From contig NC_092628.1 of assembly GCF_039555335.1 (NCBI RefSeq), positions 62,760,735-62,824,734 on the forward strand: a stretch of 64,000 nt of DNA, in the 5' to 3' direction. Source of the DNA: Amphiura filiformis. Taxonomy: Eukaryota; Echinodermata; Ophiuroidea; Amphilepidida; Amphiuridae. Below the pieces are notes generated by a model. That model saw nothing but the letters and a program-made list of their open reading frames with translations. It was not told the DNA's origin and ran no database searches. Position numbers and translations under genes: made by a program. Positions 33,846 through 45,046 of the stretch are shown piece after piece (the stretch's first letter is position 1; the number at the start of each line of letters is the position of its first letter).

Positions 33846-35329
33846 GTCACCATGATACCACCTGTCCCTATCCAAGCTTTAATAGTTTTATACTCGTACC
33901 TTTCATAAGTAGGCCTAGGCCTATTACAATATTATTTTGGAGTGCCTATATTATACCAGGTTTGACATCAATTTAATACAATAGAAGGACAAAATTGGTA
34001 AAGATATAAATATTTGACACGAAACAATAATGCATGCAGTATTAAAACTGAATTTACGGATAAGATGCATATAATATTGCTAAATCTTCTACTTAAATAA
34101 TTATAAATATTGTACCAACAAATAACTTCATGTGAGATCTGAGAAGACTACTGATATCAGCAGTAGATAGCACGTTGGTTGCTTTCCTTTTTAGGGGAAT
34201 CACATATTCGCGCTTACATGCAGTTTTACCCTTTTGGGATGAAAAGAAAAAATCACGAGTATAAAGCATAGACGTATCATTCATACAAGTTGGACTCATA
34301 AAAGTCAAGTGGAAATAAAATAATACATAAAACACACAAAAACAGACACAATATTCTTGCATCAAGTTGTGTGCGGTATAGGCCCAAGCACAAGACCGCG
34401 GGTCCAGGCTAGTCTTTGCGCCGGGAACATTGCGATAATGAGATGGCAACCTTGTTAGTACGGTAAACCGTGAGGACCACAGCTTATGTACATCTACCTC
34501 CAACAGCCTATACAATTAAGTCGCTGGTTGAAAGGGACGAGGTTGTCAAGCGTTAAGCCTACAAGGCCACTAAGACTAGGTTGAATTTGCGTTGAAGAAA
34601 TCCGGCTGGAGTTAAGACTCGGGCTTCGAGAGCGGGCTAGGCTTAGTAGCCTCAAGGCCACCTTAAGACTACGGCTTAATAAGACTCCTGTCGGGAAACT
34701 CGCCCTACAAGGCTTAAATAGATTCCAACAAGCGCAACAAAGAGACTACACAGTTTCTTCAATGAAACCTTATTTAAAGCAGTATTCATTTCAGTTTTTA
34801 CTTCTCTGTACTTTTTATAACTTGCATTTTATTTATCAGCTCTTTTGTTTCAGTTTTCTTTTGTTCCTTTTGTTTTAAATTATAGGCACACACAAATTAG
34901 CCATTTACCACTCTCAAACCAGATGTATAGTCCGTGGGATTTTGAATAGGCCAGTATGTCACTTTTAAAACTGGACCTTCGTCTAATCAAATGCTTGTAA
35001 CTTTGCTTCTTGAAGTCACATTGGATTCAATGGGGTGTCAAAATGTGCCGGATTAAATAGTGCATCTATTACAAAAACAAATTTACCCCAATATGGTTCA
35101 GTTTTGAAACTGTAATTATTTTTCCAAGTGTAAGGATACTTTCTTGGCGCAGTATATATACTACAATGCAGTATCAATCATTATATTTTCTAACTTGTCA
35201 TTTTGAGTTTCTGGCGATTTTATCCAGGTTCAAAATAGGTAATTATGTGGTGCCCACGATTATATGATCGACTTAAAGTAGACATGATAGACATACATTA
35301 CTATTTCATGCAAGTGTAATCGCAAGTAG

Positions 35330-36121
35330 ACTTCTCCGTAGTCCACTTGCCAATTGTGCACTACTCTGGCTATTACCCCGGGCTATTACATTTAAGCTTA
35401 AAACTCTGATTTAATTAATGAGTGCACAATTGATAGATTTTCACAACTGATCTTTTCAGTCACCGTACGCCCTCTGTTTGTTAGCTTCCCAAGTGGACTA
35501 CTGACTTTGCCTTGAGAGTTAGGCCAATTTCTGGCCTACCTAAAATTGGTGATGATGCAATGCATCTTTAAAATGAATCTGGCTTGTGATTGGTCGCCCA
35601 GATCTCGTTATTGTTTAAATCCTCCCGACGCGTACTGGTACCATTATAACTATACATGGTGCACAACTATCTAGGGAATGCGGCGCTTTTGTGCTGGTGG
35701 ATGAACGTATGCATCTAGCGCGTATTGTACCACCATGCTTAGTCTTGTGGTTAGATTTTATTGATAAAGAAGTATGATTGACAGTGTGTGAGTCCGGGGT
35801 AAAGTTCTGCTTAAAAGTGAAAGTCCATAGTCGGTTTTTCGGATAATAAACTGGCAGATTCTAAAATTAGAATTGTTCAGTATTGAAGTGTCATTATAAT
35901 TATGCCATTATGATATGTTGCATTCAATAATATAAGCCTACGTAGGGCCTATAATTTACTTTTACTGTCACAAATATAATTATATAGCCTAAACTTTTTC
36001 ATAACCATTTTATACTGGTATTTTGATGTACTAAATATCAGTATAATTTCGAGTTCAACTGAATGCGTTCATCATGATTAATAACATTTTTATTTATCAA
36101 AAATCGACTATGGCATAGTCT
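35330..36121 (+). repeat. Dispersed ~0.8-kb repeat, inverted partner at 49715-50822
   Basis: Starting at GTAGTCCACTTGCC, this segment matches the reverse complement of 49715-50822 along nearly its whole length, including GGCTTGTGATTGGTCGCCCA and TCGAGTTCAACTGAATGCGT. The partner is longer because a TTAA-flanked MITE is inserted in it. A short inner pair, GTAGTCCACTTG and CAAGTGGACTAC (35338 and 35503), looks like a TIR. Not coding. Confidence 0.8.
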
Positions 36122-36290
36122 AAATCGCAAGTAGCTTACTGGAGCAAGGACAAATAAACTATTGACACAAAATATAAACTTCAAGTGTATGACGCATGAT
36201 TGATTCAAACACATTTTGACAACCTGATTTGACCAGATAATGGCACTGCAGGTATCTAAGTTACTTAAAACCCCGTAACGGACGTTGTAA

Positions 36291-37379
36291 TGGACGCGTC
36301 CGTTAGTGCAAAAAAGGCCAAACGGCCGTAGGGAAATGGCCTAACGGACGCGGTAATGACCGTGGCGCTATAACGTGTTAGTCTTTTTTGCAGTCGTTTA
36401 CAGTTTACTTATTATACTAACATTTTTATATTGACTTGGGCTGAAACGAAATTTGACAAGATTGTGTCTGTTTAGTTGAGAGACATCATTTTCTACTTTG
36501 CAAGTAACAGAAAAACGATTAGTGGTGCCAACTGCACAGAAAAGATAGGCATATTAAAAAAAATTATATATCATGATGCACGGTGTTTTGAATCAAATCG
36601 AACAAGTAATACTTGCACAATTAAAAAAGCTGTTTTTCTCAAAAAGTCAAAAAGTGGATGTAAGGGGTTTGCAACAAAGCTCTTCATATTATATTTAACC
36701 TACTGCGACATTCTGCTTTTATATAAAGTGACAATGTGCTATTCACCTTATCAAGTGGACAGTAGGCCTGCCAAAATATTTCTAGGCCCTATAGTGCTCT
36801 AGAATAATTAGGCCTATTATTTATTATCAATTATTATTATATTTTTATACTCCATTTATTATTATACACATGCATAAAAGCCAGAGTGGATCACATCTGT
36901 AGCTGGGTGATGCCAAATCGGATTTTCACAACAACAAACAAAACATGAAAATATATTCTACAAATTATTATACTTCTTAAAATTATGCTTTAAATTACAT
37001 TAAACATGTGACTATATTGTTTCTTTAATTATGGCATATCCCCCTTTTTATATTATCCTCTTTCATTTCGCCCTTTAATAAAACATATAAACATCTTCTC
37101 ATTGAAACCCTATGAGGTTTTATACAGGGGCCGAATTGGCGTCAATGGCGTGTGGCCGAATTGACTGGATTTTTAATAATTTTCGTTTGACAACCCCACG
37201 GCCGTTTGCCCGGCCGTTTGACCATTTTTGCACGGTTGTTTGGCCATTTTCGAATTAACGGACGCGTCCATTGCGATGGCCGTTGTCACAATAGGGTTAT
37301 AGCGCCACGGTCATTACCGCGTCCGTTAGGCCATTTCCCTACGGCCGTTTGGCCTTTTTTGCACTAACGGACGCGTCCA
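36291..37379. mobile_element. Foldback element with perfect 84-bp CpG-rich arms
   Basis: Positions 36291-36374 and 37296-37379 are exact reverse complements over 84 bases, from TGGACGCGTCCGTTAGTGCA to GTGGCGCTATAAC. Each arm contains palindromes such as GGACGCGTCC. More copies of ACGGCCGTTTGGCC-like words lie at about 37195-37290 and just outside at 37385. The 921-base centre is AT-rich and has no gene. The perfect arms imply recent origin or gene conversion between arms. Confidence 0.85.
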
Positions 37380-37676
37380 TTAGCACGGCCGTTTGGCCTT
37401 AAATTTAATGCCACATAGCTCGGCACTGACAACCAACTGACAACCATAATTATATTCTTTCTCTGAAGTCAAGTGCACAGAAGCCCGCGGACGGTCGCGA
37501 TATCATACACATCTAAAGTGTATCACAATAAAAATTACAGGACGCTTTTATTTTGTTATAACTTCAAGAGTACATACAAGAATCACATTTAAAAAGGAAT
37601 ACTTGGCACAACCTGTGTCCCATATATCAAGGTAAATTGCATTCGATTCGGTTCAGTGGTTGCAAAGAAATGACGC

Positions 37677-37840
37677 ATTTCACAACGCAATTCATTTCAA
37701 GTTTATATTCTTAATTGAGTTGTTTAATGTCAATATATGTTCCTCATGAATATCTAGGTATTTTGCATTTATTCAAAATGTGCCAAAGTTGTGGTTGTGC
37801 AAATAAGTTTACTAAACCCAAATAAAGAAATGGAAAGAAT
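37677..37840 (+). repeat. Dispersed repeat, direct partner at 51605-51750
   Basis: Sequence with CACAACGCAATTCATT, TATCTAGGTATTTTGCATTT and CCAAATAAAGAAATGGAAA recurs in the same orientation at 51605-51750 with indels. Not coding. Confidence 0.7.
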
Positions 37841-38091
37841 ATAATCATTTACAGTGAAGTAGTTTCAATAGCAAGACCTGTTCTGTATGCAACCTGGCAT
37901 GTCATCCCTAATACTACATATAAACATCGTCATTTATCTGTATTAACATTAAAATCGGTCGTGTCTGCGCTCCCGTATACCAATCGATCAACCGACTGTG
38001 TTATTATAATATTTATATTATAATTATATTCTACATCTATATATTCATCTTCATGATCTTTGTTGTTGCTGATTATTAATTCGCTGTCATC

Positions 38092-39873
38092 ATGGTCATC
38101 ATGCAATCTTGTGAGGACTGTAAAATAGCAAAAAAGGACGTCGGGCTGAGACAAGGGGACTTAACACTATGCTACAATTGCGCATGTAAGCGGTTTCCAC
38201 ATTTGCTAGCTGCTAAACCAAAAACTAAAACCAAGAAACCAAACTGTCCTTCTAAGGACAATCGCAAGGACTATCCATATCTCTCTGTGTCACAGGCAGC
38301 AGAAGCTGTATACGCCGCACAACAAAAGAAACTGAAAACACTGAAACTTGATGATCTCAAATGTCTAAACGGAAATTTAATGCTAAGTGAAATCCGTGAA
38401 AGTATGTCGGCCGTCCTTCCCAGCACCGCGGACTCGGTAAAAATTGCCAACAATGCTCTCATACTGTACAACAAGATAAAGGAAAAAATAGCGACACGGA
38501 TACAAGAACTCTCTGAACCCGACTTCAGTCTTCTATTAACGCCGCCGAAATCAGCCACGACTACCGGGACGCCAAGACTAACCACGCCGGCCGCTACGGC
38601 CCTGCGTCTTCCAGAACAGCCGGCAAAAGCTGAGCCTTCCGCCCCGGAACTAACAGCCCGCTTCATCGCCTGTACCAGCACATGTAAGAGCGGTCAAGCA
38701 ACCAAAGGAAAGCCCGTGGAATGTACTCTATGTCAAACAATTTTTCACAGAGAATGTGTCGGGATCAGACCCACTGCTAGGTCAACATTTTGGATTTGTG
38801 CTTTTTGTAAGGATATACCCAATACTATGAAAACGCTGGTCTCCGCTTCTGAATCCCAGAGCAAAGAAATTACAGATCTACGGAATGCAAACGCGACCTT
38901 GTCAAAACTTGTGCAGGAACAACAACTTGAAATCCAAGCCCTTCAAAGCCGTGTGGAAAGTGAAACTAAGGAACATATGCCCAACCATATCGAAGAAGAT
39001 CAAAGTGATAATGAACTTGTTTCTAGCGCTGATGATTCTAGTGATCGCGTGTCTGACGACTCAGGATTTAATAGGCCTACCAACTCCGTGCTCTTGATAG
39101 GAGATTCTATCATTAGGGACATCAATGAACGCGGTTTGCAGGATACCAAAGTGAATTGTTTACGGGGCGCTCGAGTTGCTGACATCAAAAAAGAACTAGA
39201 GGACACAGACATCACCCAATATGACTGCATCATCGTACATGCAGGTACAAATGATTGCACCACGGAGCAGAAGTTACGCGAAGGGAGTTTAGAACTTAAT
39301 GAACTCGTTACTGGACTTAGGGTAAAAGCGCCGGACGTGAAGGTGGTTCTCTCCACCGTTTGCCCACGCTCTGATAACGCCCAACATGACAATCGAGTAA
39401 GCAGAATTAACGAACATATGCGGAATATCGCAGAAGAGAGCCATTGTACCATCGCGGAAAATAACCATTCGCGCTCCGATTTGGATTCGTCTCTTCGCGA
39501 CAGACGAGGACTTCATCTCTCCAAATCAGGAACACGCAGTCTACTTATGAATATCAACAAGGCACACAATTTAGTTAAGTCGCGAAAACCAATGGACTCT
39601 AATGATCAGGCACCAGAAACAAGAAGACAACGACCGCGAACTACTCCACGGCGTCAAGATGGACCACGAGCTACGCCAGACCGCAGACGCGAACGAGATA
39701 GTAGGCGTACACGATGCAATTTCTGCGGTCTTAGTAATCATGAAACAAATGACTGTAATCATAGAAGGCCCGTTCAGTGTCACTCATGTCACAAATATGG
39801 ACATAAATCATACTACTGTCGCGAGAACTACAACCAACGACAAGGTCATGAATATGGATCGCACTGGGACTAG
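38092..39873 (+). CDS. LINE ORF1: zinc fingers, PHD finger, SGNH esterase, zinc knuckles
   Basis: This 593-codon frame is uninterrupted. In order it has: a Cys2-Cys2 motif (Cys7, Cys10, Cys27, Cys30); a Lys/Pro-rich linker; a PHD finger at about 194-239 (CTSTC, CTLC, HREC, CAFC); a coiled-coil-like stretch at about 255-290; an SGNH-hydrolase-like esterase at about 334-490 (GDSII with Ser339, GTND with Asn387, LHLSKSG with His475); and two CCHC knuckles from Cys542. In CR1-like retrotransposons PHD and esterase domains are known in ORF1, a nucleic-acid chaperone-like protein that accompanies the element RNA. The Asp expected three residues before the catalytic His is Arg, though an Asp lies five before it. 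ORF2 follows on the same strand. An ATG at codon 4 is an alternative start. Confidence 0.9.
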   Translation: MVIMQSCEDCKIAKKDVGLRQGDLTLCYNCACKRFPHLLAAKPKTKTKKPNCPSKDNRKDYPYLSVSQAAEAVYAAQQKKLKTLKLDDLKCLNGNLMLSEIRESMSAVLPSTADSVKIANNALILYNKIKEKIATRIQELSEPDFSLLLTPPKSATTTGTPRLTTPAATALRLPEQPAKAEPSAPELTARFIACTSTCKSGQATKGKPVECTLCQTIFHRECVGIRPTARSTFWICAFCKDIPNTMKTLVSASESQSKEITDLRNANATLSKLVQEQQLEIQALQSRVESETKEHMPNHIEEDQSDNELVSSADDSSDRVSDDSGFNRPTNSVLLIGDSIIRDINERGLQDTKVNCLRGARVADIKKELEDTDITQYDCIIVHAGTNDCTTEQKLREGSLELNELVTGLRVKAPDVKVVLSTVCPRSDNAQHDNRVSRINEHMRNIAEESHCTIAENNHSRSDLDSSLRDRRGLHLSKSGTRSLLMNINKAHNLVKSRKPMDSNDQAPETRRQRPRTTPRRQDGPRATPDRRRERDSRRTRCNFCGLSNHETNDCNHRRPVQCHSCHKYGHKSYYCRENYNQRQGHEYGSHWD

Positions 39874-39889
39874 GATATAGCAAGCACCG

Positions 39890-42800
39890 TAGAATGCAGG
39901 AACTCTTTCTCTTTATTAACTGATGAACTTGAATGTGATAATGACAAAAATGATGATTTATGTATACATGTATGTATTGATAATATGTCTGGAAGTAGTA
40001 AGGAGGTAAAACAAGTGAAAAAACGTCGTCATCGAAGGGGCGGTAAGAAAGGTGCATGTAATACTAAAGTTAATAATAACATTGTTAAAATTGGTTTTAA
40101 TAACGTTAATAGACTTCATCCAAAAATTCATGAGGTCGAACAAATTAGTTAAAGATAAACAAATTGATGTCTTTGGCATTGTGGAATCCTTTCATTAGGG
40201 AATCTGAGGTTGTAAATGTCCAGGGCTTCAGATGGGTGGGTAACAACAGACATAATAAAGGTGGAGGAGGTATAGGCCTTTTAATTTCTGATTCAGTATG
40301 TATTATTGATGATGATGTTTTTAATTCATCCTCTGATGTGTACGAAAGAGTATGGGTAAAAGTATGTTTTGATAAGGATAAACCAATCTACATAGCTGTA
40401 GCTTATTTTCCTGTTGAGGGTGTTGACGCAGACACGACCGATGAATTATATGGTCAACTACTTTCAGAGGTAATGCGAATTGAAGATCAAGAAGACGATC
40501 CATGTGTATTAATTATGGGCGATTTGAACGCCAGAATTGGTCCGGAAATTCCTTTTGGTGACCCAGTACTAAATAGCAATGGTAAAAGACTTCTCAATTT
40601 TCGTGATGACTCAAATTTTGAAATTTTAAATTGCTCCAAGAAATGCCATGGTAAAATAACTTGGTTTAGAGGTAATCTTAAGAGTACTATTGATTATATG
40701 TTATGTTCTGATAATTTCGAGGAAAGAGTTTGTAAAATGATTGTTGATGAAGACCGTAATTATGGTTTAGGTAGTGATCATAATGTTCTTTTGCTGACAT
40801 TAAACATTAAAAAGGGTAATAATAAAAGGTGTAACAATGACAACAAGATTATCTGGAATATCCAAAAAGACACAGACTATACAGCTTATCAAAACAATTT
40901 GCGGTTGAATTTCTGTGAATGGGATATTGATTCCTTAGACGATCCTGATGTCATATGGGATTCATGGAAAACCAAAGTTTTGGCGGCTGCGTCTGAGGGA
41001 TTAGGGACTAAAGAGATTAAAGGAAATGCAATTCATGGTTTGATAATGACATTGATTCGGCTATAAAAGATCGTAGAAACGCAGCAAGGGAGCACAGGAA
41101 GTGGGTAAAAAGTGATCAACATGATCAATGTAACAATAGGGAAGAAGGTAATAATTTATGGAAATCCTATCAAGACAAACGTCTCCATGTTAAAAATCTT
41201 GTAAAGAGTAAAATCACCCAAATGCGTGTCAATAGGTCTGTCGATATTGCAAAGAAAGGTGGACCTGCTTGTAAAGACTTTTGGAAGATTCTTAAGAGTA
41301 ATGATAACAGCAAAAATAAGTCTGCTGTTCACTGTATAAAAGCGCCTCAATCGGGTGAAATAATTTATGATAAATTAAAAATGAATCAAACTATTCTCCA
41401 ATATTGGCGCACTTTAGGCAAGATGTACATGAATATTAATGAAGATGGAAACAAAGAGAGTACAAATAGAGTAAATATGGTAAATACAATGGTTAATTCC
41501 ATTAGGTGTAATTCAAATGTTAATGTAAATGATGATACTTTCTTGCACGATGTTGATATTAATATGAATATTGTTTTAGAGGCACTGAGCATTGCAAAGA
41601 ATAACAAATCGCCAGGTTTAGATGGAATTACAAATGAACTTCTTAAAAATGGTGCAGATTATATGCATAGAAGTATATTAGTAGGGATGCCCACTCTCAA
41701 TACAGTTTCCACTAGAACGATTTTTCATTTACTGTGTGCGTGCACTCACACACGTATTGTCTATGGAGAAACTGATCGATACAAGAAATCCCAGACATGT
41801 TAAATGGCGTACATACTTGTTTTGATCCAAATGTAGGCCTATATCAGGGTGTTTCAAGAAATTCCTGATTCCACCAGAAAACATTCACCAAACTTTTTCC
41901 TGTTTGTTCAGTAAATAGACAGGACCTTCCTGCATGAAGAGATCAACTTTTTTAATGAAAAATTTAATGAGATGAGAACTACAACAGGTTGAAGTGACAC
42001 CATTCCGTGCATCAGGTTTTCAAACGCAATTATCTCCGAATTTGGAGTGAATCAGACAAGCAAACTTACATACTCATAAAATTTAACTATTTATGAAGAC
42101 AAAATGTGTAGGATGTTAAGAAATTTAAGAATGTTTAAGCCTACCGCGGCCCATCTCAAATCATGCACTTCCCCGTGCACTTCTCACTACCATGTCCATT
42201 TCATAGGGAGTATAAAAACCGGGGACCATCATGGCTTCCATGCACACAGTGTATTGCTCAATGTAGTAAAGATAACCTTTGAGTTGGAGCAAATTTCTCA
42301 AAATTGGTAGTGATTAATGTTACCAAACTTATGCCATGATGAAATATAATAATTTTTGAAGATAAAATGTGCTGACTTTAAAAGATTGAACAATGTTTAA
42401 GACTACCGCTTTTCATTTGAAATAATGCACTTATTGTTCATCTCCTCTATGGAGATATTTTCCATGGCGGCCATCTATGATCATGCTTGAGGTTTCAACA
42501 AACAAACCATGGGTTTTGAGGTCTTATAGTTTTTGTTGTATGTCAACAAAATCGATTAAATTTTCAGGATGATCTTATTTTCATGTTGTTATAAGCAAAT
42601 ATAATGTTCCAGATAAGATAGTTAATAAATACATTAAGAAAAAGTACCTTAAAGTTGCACTTTCTGTTAGTATTCCTTTTGGACTTTAACTTTTAACATG
42701 TTCTAGCAGCCCTATATAAAACCGTGACACTCGAAAGGCCATATCTCTGGAATGAAACGTCCGATTAAGATTATTTAAACGCCAAAATGTTTCTTTCATC

Positions 42801-44784
42801 AATTCCCATCCAATAAGTTAGGTCTGAATCAATTTAAAAGTACTTCAATTTTTAGTGGACATGCCTAATATTAGTAATGTTTAAGAAGTTTATCGATCTT
42901 GAAAAAACTCCTAAAGAATGGAATCGCGGGATAATCGTTCCTATTTTCAAGAAGGGTGATCGTAAAGATTTGAATAATTATAGGGGTATTTCACTCACTT
43001 CGTGCGTTTCAAAAGTTTTCAATAGGATTATTGCGATGAGCATTTCAAATTTTTTAGAAAATTCAAATGCGCTTTCGGAAGTTCAAGGAGGATTCCGCCC
43101 TGACCATAGATGTGATGATCACATATTCGCTCTTTTATTGCCGCATGTCGTTCGGCGGAGGGGAAGAAAACATTCATGGCATTTTTAGATTTCCGTAAAG
43201 CATTTGATACGGTGTGGAGGGAGGGTCTTCTTTTGGCAGCCTGGAACTCGGGGTTAAGGGGACGCATGTGGAGATTAATTGATGCGCTTTATGACAATGT
43301 TCAAGCTCAAGTTAAATTTGGTAATATAAAACTGACTTTTTCGAAGTCTCTGAAGGTGTTAAACAAGGCTGTGTATTGTCACCTGTATTATTCTGTATTT
43401 TCATACATGAATTTACTAAATTGCTTAAAAAGCATGAAATTGGTGTAAGGATTTATAACGTATGTGTCGGTAGCCTTTTTGGGCCGACGATGTAGTGTTA
43501 TTAGCCGACAATGAACACGAGTTGAACAGAATGTTAAGTTTAGCAGCAGCATTTGCCGATGAATGGAAACTAAGCTTTAATTATGACAAATCTAATGTAT
43601 TAATAATAGGTCAACGTACTGATGCAAATAAGTTGTGGAAATTAGGCGATAAATTCATTTCAGAAGTGGACTCTTATAAGTATCTAGGTGTTACCATATC
43701 TCGCAATCTCTCAGATCATGGTCACGTTCAAGAGGTAACAAAAAAAGGTAATAGAATTATTGCATATATCAAGTCTGTAATAGATAATTTCGACAATTTT
43801 AATCGTGTTTATTATGGTGATATATTATGGAGAACAATAGCGCTTCCATCAATTAATTATGCTAGTGCAGTGTGGATACCCAGTAGTCAATCCGATATTG
43901 ATAAGATTGAAAATCTTCAGCTTCAGATGGCGCGTCACATTCTCAAAGCCCCCCGCAATACACCACGTGCAGCGCTCTATGGCGATTTGGGATGGGTCCC
44001 TATTTCCACGATTCAGAATTCTTTCAGAGTAAAATATTTTGCTCGTGTTATTGATTTGGAATCTCATCGCTGGCCAAAATTGCTTTTGAACACGATGATG
44101 AGCTTAAACACCGAGCCTAACAAGCTGCGTTACAAATTCTTAAATAGTGTCCAAAATATCTTAAACGAATGTGATTTAGATGACGTCATCGCCTGCGCAA
44201 AGGTCGGAAAACCTCCTCGTAATCCACATTGGGCGAATTCGATTAAATGTAGTATTTATAATATCTTTAATAACAAATGGAAAGAGGACGCTCAAACTAA
44301 ATCTTCACTCGTTGATTACTTAGCAATTAAAGACGCTCCATATATGGAGACATATCTTTTAGATGCAACTGACTTTCATGGCGCTTCGTTGAAATTCAAA
44401 ATTCGCTCTAACACTCTCCCGTTAGACATTAAAATTTGTAAATGGACACCAGACAATGATGGTATTTGTAAATTATGTAATATTGATCGCGAGGATGTAA
44501 AACACTTCCTTTTCACATGTCACTCACTTAACGCAATCAGGGCTGATGAATACAGTAAACTTGAGAAAGAGCTAATCAATTTAAATGGTATAGATATTTG
44601 GGAATTATTCATCTCTGGTAACTTGGACGTAAAGTATAATATGACCCTTGGAAGTGTCAAATTGTTTGATAATATAAGTAAGGCAGAAGATTTCTATCAC
44701 ACCTTTGATAAATTCTGCAAATCCTTCGTAAAAAGAGCATGGAAGGCAAGATCCGAATTGAGTTTGAACGGTACTGATATTTAA
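39890..44784 (+). pseudogene. LINE ORF2 (endonuclease + reverse transcriptase), broken
   Basis: Reading through several frames, this codes for a basic leader (KKRRHRRGGKK), an APE-type endonuclease (IGFNNVNRLHPKI, VYERVWVKV, IMGDLNARIG, STIDYML, GLGSDHN), a reverse transcriptase (KSPGLDGI, WNRGIIVPIFKKGDRKDLNN, YRGISLTS, GGFRPDHRCDDHI, AFLDFRKAFDTVW, GVKQGCVLSPVLF, an ADD catalytic motif just after 43477, YLGVTIS) and a C-terminal CCHC zinc motif (CKLC...HFLFTC). Frameshifts are needed near 40145, 40190, 41035, 43155, 43350 and 43477, and a DNA element is inserted at 41684-42867. It cannot make a full protein. The endonuclease and RT would have driven target-primed reverse transcription. The 3' part (43495-44784) is open for 429 codons. 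Confidence 0.9.
41684..42867. mobile_element. DNA element inserted in LINE ORF2, 9-bp target duplication
   Basis: ATATTAGTA occurs at 41675-41683 and again at 42868-42876. Ignoring the 1184 bases between and one duplication copy, the ORF2 reading frame runs straight through, so the insertion is precise. The ends are weakly inverted: GGGATGCCCACT at the left, AGTGGACATGCC at the right. Depending on how shared bases are assigned, the duplication is 7-9 bp, compatible with a hAT-like element. No transposase is visible. Confidence 0.85.
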
Positions 44785-45046
44785 TGTATTTATTTGTATG
44801 TGATAATTCTGCGTTGCTAGCTAAACTGTATAATTGTGTATTTTTATATTTTGTTTATTTTCCTGTTTACAACCCATTTCAAGTCAACTTGGGTTGAGAC
44901 AGGCAATTTCTTTTGCTTTTGTTTTTATAATTTTGCATGTATATTTAATTGTGTTTAAATTTGTTTATATTGTTTTTGAACGCACCGCTGGTTAGGCGTG
45001 TGCCACTGATATAAAAGTGTATGTTCCAATAAATAAATAAATAAAT
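44785..45046 (+). mobile_element. LINE 3' UTR and (AATA)n tail
   Basis: After the ORF2 stop there is a hairpin-forming pair (CAACCCATTTCAAG and CTTGGGTTG, about 44871-44896), then a short AATAAATAAATAAATAAA tail at about 45029-45046. This marks the 3' end of the retrotransposon. The 5' end, somewhere left of 38092, and a target duplication were not located. Confidence 0.7.

Larger units (their letters stand above)
32565..35157. mobile_element. 2.6-kb foldback element with ~200-bp arms
   Basis: The left arm (32565-32764) and right arm (34957-35157) are inverted copies of each other with some mismatches, from ACTGCGCCAAGAAAGTATCC to AGTTTTAAAAGTGACA. Just inside each arm are regions rich in AGGCTT/AAGCCT words (32780-33070 and 34545-34710), bounded by GGGCGAATTTCTCGAC and GTCGGGAAACTCGCCC, which form a second, inner inverted pair. 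The centre holds a hAT-type MITE and a CAT microsatellite. No transposase found. A 140-residue open frame at 34093-34515 on the minus strand has no recognisable domain. Confidence 0.75.

Noticed and set aside
33644..33853. Open frame with poly-methionine
   Set aside because: Caused by the (TCA)n microsatellite.
34093..34515. 140-residue minus-strand open frame
   Set aside because: Lies inside the large foldback element, has no recognisable domain and no splice or promoter context.
38271..39783. Several minus-strand open frames opposite LINE ORF1
   Set aside because: They are shadows of the real plus-strand ORF1 in other frames.
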